Below, one piece after another: positions 17,965-26,698 of a stretch of DNA of 64,000 bases. Origin of the DNA: Roseiarcus sp963775575 (GTDB taxonomy: Bacteria > Pseudomonadota > Alphaproteobacteria > Rhizobiales > Beijerinckiaceae); assembly GCA_963775575.1 (NCBI GenBank), contig CAVZJG010000002.1:2356001-2420000 (forward strand), written 5' to 3'. Position 1 is the first letter of the stretch. Each line of letters begins with the position of its first letter. The position numbers and the translations under genes were made by a program. Under the pieces are notes generated by a model, which did no database searches, was not told the origin of the DNA, and was given only the letters and a program-made list of their open reading frames with translations.

Positions 17965-18585
17965 TCAAGGGTACAGCCGCTCGCGCCGCCAAGGCGCGCC
18001 CTCGCGCTCGCGGGTGAAGGCCACGCGGTCATGGAGGCGGAACTTCACGTCCCGCCAGAACTCGATCTGCGTCGGCGTCAGCCGGTAGCCGCCCCAATAG
18101 GCCGGCCGCGGAACGGCGCCGATGCCGAATTTCAGCGCCAAGACGGCGACCTCCTGCAGGAGCTTGGTGCGCGATTCGAGCGGCCGCGACTGCTGGCTCG
18201 CCCAGGCGCCGATGCGGGTCTCGCGCGGGCGGCTGGCGAAATAGGCGTCGGAGTCGCCGTCCCGGATACGCGACACCGGGCCGCGCAGGCGCACCTGCCG
18301 GCGCAGCGACTTCCAGTGGAACAGCGCCGCCGCCTTCGGGTTGGCGGCAAGTTGGACGCCCTTGGCGCTCTCGACGTTGGTGTAAAACACCAGCCCGGAT
18401 TCGTCTAACTTCTTGCACAACATGGCGCGCGCGTCGGGCAGGCCGGACGCGTCGACCGTGGCGAGCGTGAACGCTTCAGGATCGTTGACCTCGTGCTTGG
18501 CTGCTTCCGCCAACCACAGCTTCAGCAGCGCAAATGGGTCTCCAGCTTCAGTAAAGTCACTCGAATTTAACTGATTCAAGGCCAA
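17965..18585 (-). CDS. pdxH: Pyridoxamine 5'-phosphate oxidase
   Basis: FMN enzyme oxidising pyridoxine/pyridoxamine 5'-phosphate to pyridoxal 5'-phosphate. The 206-residue protein has the family blocks: PFALLKLWLAEA, the FMN-binding RAMLCKKLDESGLVFYTNVESAKG, WKSLRRQVRLRGPVSRI, and the C-terminal signature FWRDVKFRLHDRVAFTRE ending WRRERLYP. Length matches the family. It is a single gene facing away from the lipoprotein gene, with 89 bp between starts. Confidence 0.95.
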   Translation of the reverse strand: MALNQLNSSDFTEAGDPFALLKLWLAEAAKHEVNDPEAFTLATVDASGLPDARAMLCKKLDESGLVFYTNVESAKGVQLAANPKAAALFHWKSLRRQVRLRGPVSRIRDGDSDAYFASRPRETRIGAWASQQSRPLESRTKLLQEVAVLALKFGIGAVPRPAYWGGYRLTPTQIEFWRDVKFRLHDRVAFTREREGAPWRRERLYP

Positions 18586-18674
18586 TATGCCCCCCTTTGA
18601 CGATCCCGGCGCAGGCGGCGATGATAATCCCTTCGAAGGGCCAACGCGACGGATTTCGGCTCCTCGCCGGCGCG

Positions 18675-19097
18675 ATGAGGCCGGGACGCGTGGTCGCGCT
18701 CGCGTTCAGCGCCCTCGCGCTCGCGGCATGTTCGATTTCCATGCCGCTGCCGTCCTTTATCGACAACGAGTCGACGGGATCGATCGCGCCCAAGAAGGCG
18801 CCGTCGCCGTCGAGCGCCTTTGATTCGCGCGACTGGCGCATCGCCCAATCCGTTCTCGCCGCGAGCCTGCGCGCGCCGGACCACGGCGAGCCGGCCGCCT
18901 GGTCCAATCCGGAGACCGGCGACCACGGCGAGTTCGTCGCCGTCGCCGACAGCTTCGCGCGCGAGGGCCAATCCTGCCGCGCCTTCGTCGCGCGGCTGGT
19001 CGAGGGCGACGACGCCAAGACGCTGCAGGCGGTCGGCTGTCCCAGCGCCAGCGGCGAGGTCGCGGTCTACGACGCGTCGCCGTGGACGGGCCTCTGA
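18675..19097 (+). CDS. Small surface lipoprotein (RT0821/Lpp0805-like)
   Basis: The ATG at 18675 gives a 140-residue lipoprotein: basic start (MRPGRVV), hydrophobic stretch and lipobox LALAAC with Cys19 as the lipidation site. The rest contains W-x-NPETGDHGEF and a late C-x-F...C pattern (QSCRAFVAR, VGCPSASGEVAVYD), which resembles the RT0821/Lpp0805 surface protein family related to the rickettsial 17-kDa antigen. Function is unknown; membership is by motif recognition only. The in-frame upstream start at 18597 would bury the signal peptide. Confidence 0.78.
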   Translation: MRPGRVVALAFSALALAACSISMPLPSFIDNESTGSIAPKKAPSPSSAFDSRDWRIAQSVLAASLRAPDHGEPAAWSNPETGDHGEFVAVADSFAREGQSCRAFVARLVEGDDAKTLQAVGCPSASGEVAVYDASPWTGL

Positions 19098-19190
19098 CGC
19101 CCACTTGCGGGAAAAGCGGCCGCGGCCCAAATAGGAGCGGAGACACTGGCGCCTGCGCCTGCGGGGCGGGCGCGCAATTCTGGGCTCATC

Positions 19191-20147
19191 ATGCGCGACC
19201 CTTATGAGGTTCTTGGCCTGGCCAAGACCGCCAGCGCCGGCGAAATCAAGTCGGCCTTTCGCAAACTGGCGAAGAAATACCATCCCGATCAGAGCAAGGA
19301 GCCGCGGGCGAAAGAGCGGTTCGCCGAGATCGGCTCGGCCTACGAGATTCTTGGCGATTCCAAGAAGCGCGGCGCCTACGATCGCGGCGAAATCGACGCC
19401 GAAGGCAAACCGCGCGCGCCGCAGTTCGAGGGCTTCGGCTTCGGTCGGCGCGCGGGCGCGCATCCCGGCGAAGGGCCGGATTTCCGCAATTTCGGCTTCG
19501 ATTTCGGCGGCGGCGAGTTTTCGCACGGCCGCAGCGGCGCCTCGATCGATCCCGACATCATCTCCGAATTGTTCGGCGGTCGCGCCGGCGCTCGTTCGCG
19601 CGGCGCGACGCGCGGGGAGGACGTCGCGGCGTCGGCGACGGTTCCGCTGGCGATGGCGGTCGGGGGAGGCTCAATGCGCGTCGCGCTGCCGACGGGGAAG
19701 ACGCTCGACGTCGCCGTTCCCGCCGGCGTCGAGGACGGCAAGTCGATCCGGCTGCGCGGACAGGGCAGGCCGGGAACGAGAAACGGACCCGCGGGCGACG
19801 CGATCATCACGATCCACTATGCGCCGCATCCGCTGTTCAGGGTCGAGGGGCGCGACCTGCGTCTCGACCTGCCGATCACCCTCTATGAAGCCGTTCTGGG
19901 CGCCAAAGTGCGCGTCCCGACCCTCGGCGGCGAAGTCGAAATGGCGATCGCGCCGGGGACGGGGGGCGGACGCGTGCTGCGCTTACGCGGCAAGGGGCTT
20001 CCGGCCACCGCCGAACTGCCCCAGGGCGATCTGTTGGCGACGCTGCGCATCGCGATGCCCGCCGGCGAAGACGCGGACTTGACCAAGCTGATGCAGCGCT
20101 GGCGCGACGAAAAGCCCTACGATCCCAGGTCCGGGATGGCGGGATAA
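19191..20147 (+). CDS. J-domain co-chaperone (CbpA/DnaJ type II)
   Basis: A 318-residue Hsp70 co-chaperone. The J domain is residues 1-65 with the HPD tripeptide at 31-33; a Gly/Phe-rich linker (QFEGFGFGRRAGAHPGEG) follows; there is no zinc-finger region; and the C-terminal part has the two substrate-binding beta domains (LDVAVPAGVEDGKSIRLRGQG, then VPTLGGEVEMAIAPGTGGGR). This is the CbpA-like layout rather than canonical DnaJ. It stimulates DnaK ATPase and delivers clients. It lies 93 bp after the lipoprotein gene. Confidence 0.9.
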   Translation: MRDPYEVLGLAKTASAGEIKSAFRKLAKKYHPDQSKEPRAKERFAEIGSAYEILGDSKKRGAYDRGEIDAEGKPRAPQFEGFGFGRRAGAHPGEGPDFRNFGFDFGGGEFSHGRSGASIDPDIISELFGGRAGARSRGATRGEDVAASATVPLAMAVGGGSMRVALPTGKTLDVAVPAGVEDGKSIRLRGQGRPGTRNGPAGDAIITIHYAPHPLFRVEGRDLRLDLPITLYEAVLGAKVRVPTLGGEVEMAIAPGTGGGRVLRLRGKGLPATAELPQGDLLATLRIAMPAGEDADLTKLMQRWRDEKPYDPRSGMAG

Positions 20148-20284
20148 AGCCCCGACGTTGGCCGGCCCGGCCGCTTTCGTGGCCGAGCCAACTCGGCTCC
20201 GCTTCGGGACGGCCGAGCGCCGTCCCGGAAATCGTCATGCCGCAAAAAAGCGCAATCCCGGCGACGCTCGCGCGCCGCTTGGGC

Positions 20285-20449
<165 letters not shown>

Positions 20450-20596
20450 GATGAGGACCTTGTTTTTTGCGATAGCCCCACCAGCGAGGCTTCGGCCCAC
20501 TTCTGCTGAAACGTCTCTGAACCCGAGATGAACTGCCGCACAGATGTCATCTGGGAGGCGCGCCGCCAGCGCGATCGCGTCGATTCCGGTGCCGCG

Positions 20597-21967
20597 TCAG
20601 ATTGTCGCTTCCTCGAACGCCGGATCGACGCTCCGGCCCCAGGCGCCCTCGAAGCGGGCGATCCAGCGCTCGGCGGGGACGCGGCCGTCGGCGACGATCT
20701 TCTCCAGCGGGGCGAGATAGATCGTTTCGTCGCGACCCTGAGCGTCTTTTCGCGCGCGCCGCGCCAAGCCGGCGCGCGCGACGGCGAGCGCCTCGCCGGC
20801 GATCGCGCGCAGGTCGCGGCCGGCGATGCGCGCGGCCAGCCCTAGACGCGGGGCCTCGTCGCGCAAGTTCTGGAGCTCGGCCGCGCTCCAGCCGCGCACG
20901 AGATCGCCCGCCGCGGCGAGGGCCTGGCGATCGTAATAGAGACCAACCATCAACGCCGCCAACGCGTCGATGCGCTCGGCCGGGCCGACGTCCGCGCCGC
21001 GCATCTCGAGGTAGCGTTTGAGGCGCACCTCGGGAAAGATGGTCGAGAGATGGTTGGCCCAGTCGGAGATCGTTGCGCGTTCTCCCGGCAGCGCGGCGAG
21101 CCGGCCGGCGAGCAGATCGCGAAAGCTCGCGCCGGCGACGTCATGGTACGTCGCGCCACGCTTGACGAAATAGAGGGGAACGTCGAGCGCGTAATCGACG
21201 TAGCGCTCGAACCCCATCCCCAATTCGAAGGCGAACGGCAGCATGCCGGTGCGCGAGTCGTCGGTGCGCCGCCAGATTTCGGACCGCGCCGACAGAAAGC
21301 CGTTCAATTTGCCGTCGGTGAACGGCGAATTGGCGAACAGCGCGGTGATCATCGGCTGCAGCGCCAGACCGACGCGCAGCTTGACGACCATGTCGGCCTC
21401 GTCGGAAAAATCGAGGTTGACCTGCACGGTCGCGGTGCGAAACATCATGTCGAGCCCGCGCGTCCCCACTTTCGGCATGTAGCGCGACATGATGTGATAG
21501 CGGCTCTTCGGCATGGTCGGGGTCTCGGCGAGCGACCATTTCGGGCTGACGCCGAGAACGAGGAAGCCGATCCCGAGCGAATCGGCGACGGCGTGGGCGC
21601 GCCGCAAATACGCGTCGAGTTCGCCCGCGACTCCGTGGACGCTCGCCAGCGGCGCGCCGGAGAGCTCGAACTGGCCGCCCGGCTCGAGCGAAATGGCCGC
21701 GCCGCCCTCCGCGTCGAGCAAGCCGATGAGCTTGCCGTCGTCCTCGATGCTTTGCCAGCCCAGGCGTTCGCGCAGTCCCTCCAGCAGCGCGCGAATCCCG
21801 CGCGGGCCTTCATAGGGAACCGGCGTCAGATCGGACTTGGCGAAGGGGAATTTCTCGTGTTCCACGCCGACGCGGCACGCCTCGGCGGGCTTGCCGCCCG
21901 CTTCCATCCAGGCGACCAAATCGTCGCGGGACTCAACGATCTCGGCGTCGACGACGTCGCGGGCCAT
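20597..21967 (-). CDS. gshA: Glutamate-cysteine ligase, plant/alphaproteobacterial type
   Basis: Makes gamma-glutamylcysteine from glutamate, cysteine and ATP, the first step of glutathione synthesis. The ATG at 21967 gives 456 residues, typical of the plant-like GCS2 class. Motifs include RVGVEHEKFPF, ISLEPGGQFELSGAPL, PTMPKSRYHIMSRYMP and the TATVQVNLDF block. A longer frame from 22036 is possible but unconserved. It stands alone, convergent with the J-domain side and downstream of the MATE gene on the same strand. Confidence 0.95.
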   Translation of the reverse strand: MARDVVDAEIVESRDDLVAWMEAGGKPAEACRVGVEHEKFPFAKSDLTPVPYEGPRGIRALLEGLRERLGWQSIEDDGKLIGLLDAEGGAAISLEPGGQFELSGAPLASVHGVAGELDAYLRRAHAVADSLGIGFLVLGVSPKWSLAETPTMPKSRYHIMSRYMPKVGTRGLDMMFRTATVQVNLDFSDEADMVVKLRVGLALQPMITALFANSPFTDGKLNGFLSARSEIWRRTDDSRTGMLPFAFELGMGFERYVDYALDVPLYFVKRGATYHDVAGASFRDLLAGRLAALPGERATISDWANHLSTIFPEVRLKRYLEMRGADVGPAERIDALAALMVGLYYDRQALAAAGDLVRGWSAAELQNLRDEAPRLGLAARIAGRDLRAIAGEALAVARAGLARRARKDAQGRDETIYLAPLEKIVADGRVPAERWIARFEGAWGRSVDPAFEEATI

Positions 21968-22066
21968 GCGGGATTCCGAGAAAACGGGCCGGACGAGCGG
22001 CGCGCACCCCGCTAAATAGGAGTCATCGCGCGACAAATCAATGAAGCGACGGCCGGCGCGCCGCCT

Positions 22067-23431
22067 CTACCCGGCCTTCATGGCGTTGGCGAGACGCGCC
22101 GTGACGCCGTAGGCCGTGGCGACGCCGGCGAGGCCGAACGCCGCCGCGCCGGCGGCGGCGCCCAGCATCGCGCCCTCGACGCCGCCATATTTAGCGCCGA
22201 ACGCGACAAAGGGAATGGTTCCCAGCGTCGCGCGGCCCCAGTTGAAGATCATCGCCAGGACGGGAAAGCCGAGATTGTTGAACACGGTGTTGGCGACGAA
22301 GAGACAGGTCAGGAAGATCCACGCCGCGGCGCCGAAGCGGCAGAAGAAGGCGACGAAATCGGCGGAGCCGGCGTGGGCGTCGAAGACGGCGACGATCCGC
22401 GGCGCCGCGAGCGCCAGGCTCGCCCAGGCGACGAGCGCGTAGCCGACCGCGAGCAGCAGCGAATCGGTGATCGCCCGGCGGACCCGGTCCATCTTCTTGG
22501 CGCCGAAGTTCTGGCCGACGATCGGGCCGATCGAGCCGGTCAGCGCGAAAACGACGCCGAAGGCGAGCGGCGCGACGCGATCGACGATCGCGCCGCCGGC
22601 GACCGCGGCCTCGCCGAAATCGGACCACACCCGCGTCACATAGACCGCCGCCACCGGTGTCGCCAGATTGGCCAGGATCGAGGGAACGCCGATGGCCATG
22701 ATCGGCGCGACGTCGCCCCTTGCGTCGCGCGCCCTCGGCCGGCCGACGAGGTCGCGCACATGAATCGCCGCGTAGACGCCGACGCCCAGGATCGCCAGAC
22801 GCGCGATCGCCATCGCCCACGCGGCGCCGTAGACGCCGAGACCGAAGCCGAAAATCAGCGTCGGATCGGCTGCCGCGATGATCAGCGCTCCCCACAGCGT
22901 CACATACATGGCGGCGCGCGCGTCGCCGGCGGCGCGCAGCACCCCCGACAGCCCTATGCCGAGCGTCAGCAGGACGTTGGACGGAATGACGATGGCGAGA
23001 AAGCGGCTTGCGACCGAGGCAGGCTCGCCGTGCGCGTGCATCAGCGTCGCCAGCAGGGAGTCGCGAAAAACGAACATCGCCGCCGCAAGCGCCGCCGAGA
23101 CGAGGCCGGCGATCGACAGGCCCGAGGCCGCGAGCCGGCGGGCGCGGGCGCGGTCGCCCGCCCCGAGCGCGCGCGAGACCGTCGCCGAAATGGCGATGGT
23201 GAGACCGATGGTGACCGAAAAGGCGATGAATTGCAGTTGGCTGGCGTAGCCGACCGCGGCCTTCAGCGATTGAACGCCGAGGCGGGAAACCCAGAACAGC
23301 GACAGGAAGTCGACGGCGAAGACCGCGATGAGACCGATCGAGCCGGTCGCGGTCATCACCGCGACGTGGCGCATCGTCGATCCGCGCGTGAACACGGGCG
23401 CGTCGGCGCGGGCGGCGGGGGCGGCGGTCAA
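22067..23431 (-). CDS. MATE family multidrug/cation exporter
   Basis: An inner-membrane exporter with about twelve hydrophobic segments, of the MATE (NorM/DinF-like) superfamily, coupling drug or metabolite efflux to ion entry. Family features include the long GSTMRHVAVMTATGSIGLIA N-terminal helix, ILLTLGIGLSGVLRAAGDAR-like loop in the first half, and FALTGSIGPIVGQNFGAKK in the second. I place the start at TTG 23431 (AGGA eight bases upstream, 454 residues); ATG at 23374 is the conservative alternative. The minus-strand frame continues much further upstream but only as the shadow of ispH. Start region faces ispH, 141 bp away. Confidence 0.85.
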   Translation of the reverse strand: MTAAPAARADAPVFTRGSTMRHVAVMTATGSIGLIAVFAVDFLSLFWVSRLGVQSLKAAVGYASQLQFIAFSVTIGLTIAISATVSRALGAGDRARARRLAASGLSIAGLVSAALAAAMFVFRDSLLATLMHAHGEPASVASRFLAIVIPSNVLLTLGIGLSGVLRAAGDARAAMYVTLWGALIIAAADPTLIFGFGLGVYGAAWAMAIARLAILGVGVYAAIHVRDLVGRPRARDARGDVAPIMAIGVPSILANLATPVAAVYVTRVWSDFGEAAVAGGAIVDRVAPLAFGVVFALTGSIGPIVGQNFGAKKMDRVRRAITDSLLLAVGYALVAWASLALAAPRIVAVFDAHAGSADFVAFFCRFGAAAWIFLTCLFVANTVFNNLGFPVLAMIFNWGRATLGTIPFVAFGAKYGGVEGAMLGAAAGAAAFGLAGVATAYGVTARLANAMKAG

Positions 23432-23572
23432 GGCGACGATCCTGTTCGGGGCGGGCTGAGGCTCATAGGGCCTTCGGCGCCTTCGCGCCAGTCCAAATCG
23501 GCGCTCGCGCGCCCCTTGACTTCGCGCGGCTCCGCCTTTCCAACAGGCGGGAAGGACAAGCGTCGGCGATCG

Positions 23573-24535
23573 ATGAACGCAAAGCCCGAGCTTCGCATCG
23601 TTTTGTGCGCCCCGCGCAGCTTCTGCGCCGGGGTGGCGCGCGCGATCGACGTCGTCGAGCGGGCGCTGCAAGTCTACGGGCCGCCGGTCTACGTCAGGCA
23701 CGAGATCGTCCACAACCAATACGTCGTCGACTCGCTGAAGGCCAAGGGGGTCGTCTTCGTCAGGGAGCTCGGCGAGGCGCCGGAGGGCGCCGCCGTGGTG
23801 ATTTTCTCGGCCCACGGCGTCGCCGAGGCCGTCTACGAGGAGGCGTGCGCGCGCCGCCTCTTCGCCATCGACGCCACCTGCCCGTTGGTGACCAAGGTCC
23901 ACCGCGAGGCGCAGGCCCATTTCCGGCGCGGGCGTCACGTGATGCTCGTCGGCCACGCCGGCCACCCCGAAGTGATCGGCACGATGGGGCAACTGCCGGC
24001 GGGCGCGGCGACCCTGGTCAGTTCGGTCGACGAAGTCGAGGCGCTGCGTTTCGACCCCGACGCGCCGCTCGCCTATGTCACGCAGACGACGCTCTCTCTC
24101 GACGACACGCGCGAAATCGTCGCGGCGCTCAAGGCGCGCTTTCCGCAAATCCATGCGCCGGCGCGGGGCGACATCTGTTACGCCACGACCAACCGGCAGC
24201 AGGCGCTCAAGCGCGCCGCGGGAATGGTCGAAGCGGCGATCGTCGTCGGGGCGGCCAATTCGTCGAATTCCCAGCGCCTGCGCGAAGTCGCCGAGCGCGA
24301 AGGCCGCAAGGTCGCCCAGCTCGTCGCGAGCGCAGAGGAAATCGATTGGCGCGTGCTCGCCGGCGTGCGCTCGGTCGCGCTCACCGCCGGCGCCTCGGCC
24401 CCGGAAATTCTGGTTGAAGAAATCCTCGCCGCGTTCGCCGAACGCTTCGCCATCGCGGTGGAGACGCTGACGACCGCCGACGAATCGGTGTTCTTCCCGC
24501 TGCCGCGGGCGCTGCGCGAGGCGCAGGAGGCGTGA
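23573..24535 (+). CDS. ispH: 4-hydroxy-3-methylbut-2-enyl diphosphate reductase
   Basis: Last enzyme of the MEP isoprenoid pathway, making IPP and DMAPP with a 4Fe-4S cluster. The 320-residue protein has the three cluster cysteines Cys12, Cys103 (DATCPLV) and Cys202 (DICYATTNRQ), the substrate histidines in VRHEIVHN and VGHAGHPE, and the SNSQRL motif. Length fits the family. It is divergent from the MATE gene and followed by the toxin-antitoxin pair. Confidence 0.96.
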   Translation: MNAKPELRIVLCAPRSFCAGVARAIDVVERALQVYGPPVYVRHEIVHNQYVVDSLKAKGVVFVRELGEAPEGAAVVIFSAHGVAEAVYEEACARRLFAIDATCPLVTKVHREAQAHFRRGRHVMLVGHAGHPEVIGTMGQLPAGAATLVSSVDEVEALRFDPDAPLAYVTQTTLSLDDTREIVAALKARFPQIHAPARGDICYATTNRQQALKRAAGMVEAAIVVGAANSSNSQRLREVAEREGRKVAQLVASAEEIDWRVLAGVRSVALTAGASAPEILVEEILAAFAERFAIAVETLTTADESVFFPLPRALREAQEA

Positions 24536-24640
24536 AGAGAGGCGGCGGCGGTTCGCAGACGGCTCGGCGATTCGGCGTTGCGGGTAAGACAGTAAGGCGG
24601 TAAGCTGCACCAGGAGAAAGCGTTCGCTGACGAGGGCGAC

Positions 24641-24877
24641 ATGCGCGCGGCCAAGCCGAAAGCCTATTATTCCAAGCTCTCAGTCAAGAGCCAGACGGTG
24701 CTGCCGCGCGAAGTGCGCGAGCGGCTGAAGATTTCGCCCGGCGACCGCCTGCGGTACGTCGTCGACGACCAGGGCGTGCGCATCGAAAAGGAGACGCGGG
24801 CGCAAGAGGACGACCCTTTCGCGACGTTTTCGGAATGGTCGAGCGAGACCGACGAGGAAGCCTTTGCCGATCTCTGA
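24641..24877 (+). CDS. AbrB/MazE-like antitoxin
   Basis: A 78-residue SpoVT/AbrB-fold DNA-binding antitoxin: the swapped-hairpin motif SKLSVKSQTVLPREVRERLKISPGDRL occupies residues 8-34, followed by an acidic tail (EEDDPFATFSEWSSETDEEAFADL-like) that would cover the toxin active site. It probably represses its own operon; GTAAG repeats at about 24,585-24,605 upstream could be the operator. It overlaps the toxin gene by 14 bp. Confidence 0.88.
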   Translation: MRAAKPKAYYSKLSVKSQTVLPREVRERLKISPGDRLRYVVDDQGVRIEKETRAQEDDPFATFSEWSSETDEEAFADL

Positions 24878-25217
24878 AGCGACAACGTATGCGCCCGGCG
24901 ATGTCGTCGTCGTGCCCTTCCCCTATTCGGATCGGTTGGCCGAGAAGCGCCGTCCCGCCCTGGTCGTATCCAACGCGCGGCTGGCCGAACAAGGGCTTCT
25001 CTGGCTGACGATGATCACCAGCGCGCGGCAAAGCGCCCTTCCCTATGACGCGCCGATCGCCGATCTGACGCTCGCCGGCCTGCCCGCGCCCTCTCTCGTG
25101 CGCCCGACGAAGATCGCCACCGTCGAACCTTCGCGCATCGTCCGCAAAGCCGGACGGCTCGGCGGCGCTGAAACCGCGCATGCGCTCGCGACAGTGCGGG
25201 CGTTTGTCGGGGATTAG
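24864..25217 (+). CDS. PemK/MazF-like toxin
   Basis: A 117-residue type II toxin, expected to be an mRNA-cleaving endoribonuclease. The family start YAPGDVVVVPFPYSDR and the RPALVVSN block (conserved Arg/Ser) are present, then LVRPTKIATVEPSRI near the C-terminus. There is no in-frame ATG; the TTG at 24864 gives a complete PemK fold and overlaps the antitoxin, the usual coupling. The insertion sequence begins 21 bp after its stop and leaves the gene intact. Confidence 0.88.
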   Translation: MPISEATTYAPGDVVVVPFPYSDRLAEKRRPALVVSNARLAEQGLLWLTMITSARQSALPYDAPIADLTLAGLPAPSLVRPTKIATVEPSRIVRKAGRLGGAETAHALATVRAFVGD

Positions 25218-25265
25218 GCATACAGGGAAATGTGGGCGTGGACTGCACCCCTCCGGTGAGACACG

Positions 25266-26168
25266 CTAATTGAGTGACAGGGCGTCTTGGTCATTGTGTT
25301 GGCGTTGGTCTTTCCGGCGAAGCTCGGCTTCGAACTCGACCGGGGGTTTATATCCGAGCGCCGAGTGAAGGCGCTTGGCGTTGTAGACGGTTTCGATGAA
25401 GGCGCCGATCTGGCGGCGGGCTTCGTCGAGGTTCGCATAGGCCTTGCCGTTGACCTCCTCGGTTTTGAGCGTCTTCATGAAGCTTTCGGCCTTGGCGTTG
25501 TCGTAGGGGTTGGCCGGCCGGCTCATGCTGACGGCGATCTTACGCCGCTCCAGCCGTTCGACATAGTCGTCGCAGGCGTATTGCACGCCGCGATCGGAGT
25601 GATGGATGAGGCTGTCGGGCGCGGGGTTCCGCGCCTCGATCGCCTGGTCGAGCGCGGCCATAGCGAGACGGGCCTCCAGATGATCGTCGAGCGCCCAACC
25701 CACGACCTTGCGCGAGAAGGCGTCGATCACCACCGCGAGATAGACGAAAGCCTCGGCAAGCCTGACGTAAGTGATGTCGGCGACCCAGATCTGGTCGAGC
25801 CCGGTCGGCGCGAGGCCGCGCGTCAGGTTGGGCCGAAGCGCGAAGCCGTGCCGGCTGTCGCTGGTGCGCGGGACGAAGGGCTTGGCGCGCAGGCTGAGCA
25901 GGTTGTCCTGGCGCATCAAGCGCAGCACGCGCTTGGCGTTGACGATCAGGCCCTCGCGCTTCAGCGTCTTGGCGATCCGCCGGTAGCCGCAATGGCGGTC
26001 GGCCAGTGCGACGCGCTGGATCAGATCGCGCAGGTCCGCGTCCTCGCACGCCGGGGCGTGCGGCGCGAAATGGCGGTAATAGCCCGCGCGCGATACGCCG
26101 CCCAGCGCGCACAGGCGCCGAATGTTGGCGTCGTCTTCGAGAAAGCCTTGCGACTCGTCGGCGGTCAT
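25266..26168 (-). CDS. IS3-family transposase OrfB (integrase domain)
   Basis: A 300-residue DDE integrase-type transposase. An N-terminal HTH_21-like region (YYRHFAPHAPACEDADLRDLI, HCGYRRIAKTLKREG) precedes the catalytic core: first Asp in WVADITYVRL, second in HHSDRGVQYAC, Glu in NAKAESFMKTLKTEEV. It is normally made as an OrfAB fusion by -1 frameshifting at six A residues (minus strand) just before the ATG at 26168. No disruption seen. Confidence 0.92.
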   Translation of the reverse strand: MTADESQGFLEDDANIRRLCALGGVSRAGYYRHFAPHAPACEDADLRDLIQRVALADRHCGYRRIAKTLKREGLIVNAKRVLRLMRQDNLLSLRAKPFVPRTSDSRHGFALRPNLTRGLAPTGLDQIWVADITYVRLAEAFVYLAVVIDAFSRKVVGWALDDHLEARLAMAALDQAIEARNPAPDSLIHHSDRGVQYACDDYVERLERRKIAVSMSRPANPYDNAKAESFMKTLKTEEVNGKAYANLDEARRQIGAFIETVYNAKRLHSALGYKPPVEFEAELRRKDQRQHNDQDALSLN

Positions 26169-26602
26169 TTTTTGGACGACCGCGTAGAGATGGGCGCGCC
26201 GCCCTTCGGGGGCGTCGCGTCCCAGAGCCGCAAGGCTTCGCGAAAAAAATGCAGGTCCGCCTGCTGACGCCCGATCACCCGCTCCAGTTCGGCGATGCGC
26301 GCCTGCGCTTTCCTCAGCTCGCGCGAGGCCGGCGCGGCGGGCGCGACGGCGTCCGGGCCGGGCGACCGAGCGGCCGCCGCGCCGGCCTCGCCGGCCTTCC
26401 AACCCGGCTTGCGCCCGCGTTTGCGATTGAACCCGGCCGACCCCATCGCCCGCCAGGCGTCGCGCCACTGATACAAAAGCTTTCGCCTGACCCCGATCGC
26501 CGCGGCCACCGCCGCGATCTTCTCGCCGCCCTCCAGCCGCCGCACCGCCGCTTCCTTGAACGCGTTCGAAAATTGTCGCGGTCTTATCCCAGCTTCCGAC
26601 AT
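26165..26602 (-). CDS. IS3-family transposase OrfA (helix-turn-helix)
   Basis: A 145-residue DNA-binding subunit. The HTH_Tnp_1 region RQFSNAFKEAAVRRLEGGEK plus IAAVAAAIGVRRKLLYQWRDAW is at residues 9-50; a leucine-zipper-like coiled coil (LRKAQARIAELERVIGRQQADL) lies near residues 97-118. The frame ends SSKK-stop at the A6 slippery site that leads into OrfB. Confidence 0.92.
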   Translation of the reverse strand: MSEAGIRPRQFSNAFKEAAVRRLEGGEKIAAVAAAIGVRRKLLYQWRDAWRAMGSAGFNRKRGRKPGWKAGEAGAAAARSPGPDAVAPAAPASRELRKAQARIAELERVIGRQQADLHFFREALRLWDATPPKGGAPISTRSSKK

Positions 26603-26698
26603 GCATCCTCCTCGGACGTCATGTCACCCTTTTTACCCGTGTCTCAACTTCGGGGTCCACTCCAGGCGTGTCACCGGAATCCAAGCTTAAACTAGAGC

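Larger units (their letters stand above)
25239..26664 (-). mobile_element. IS3-family insertion sequence, copy 1 (intact)
   Basis: A 1,426-bp element. Imperfect terminal inverted repeats begin TGGACTGCACCCC on the left and TGGAGTGGACCCC on the right (minus strand), both continuing to GAGACACG. Flanking GGCG on both sides (25235-25238 and 26665-26668) is a probable 4-bp target duplication, evidence of a simple insertion. It carries orfA and orfB on the minus strand, joined by an A6 frameshift site. Confidence 0.9.

Noticed and set aside
20597..24610. 847-codon minus-strand frame reaching across ispH to 24,610
   Set aside because: Only the part from about 23,431 down matches the MATE family; the rest is antisense to ispH.
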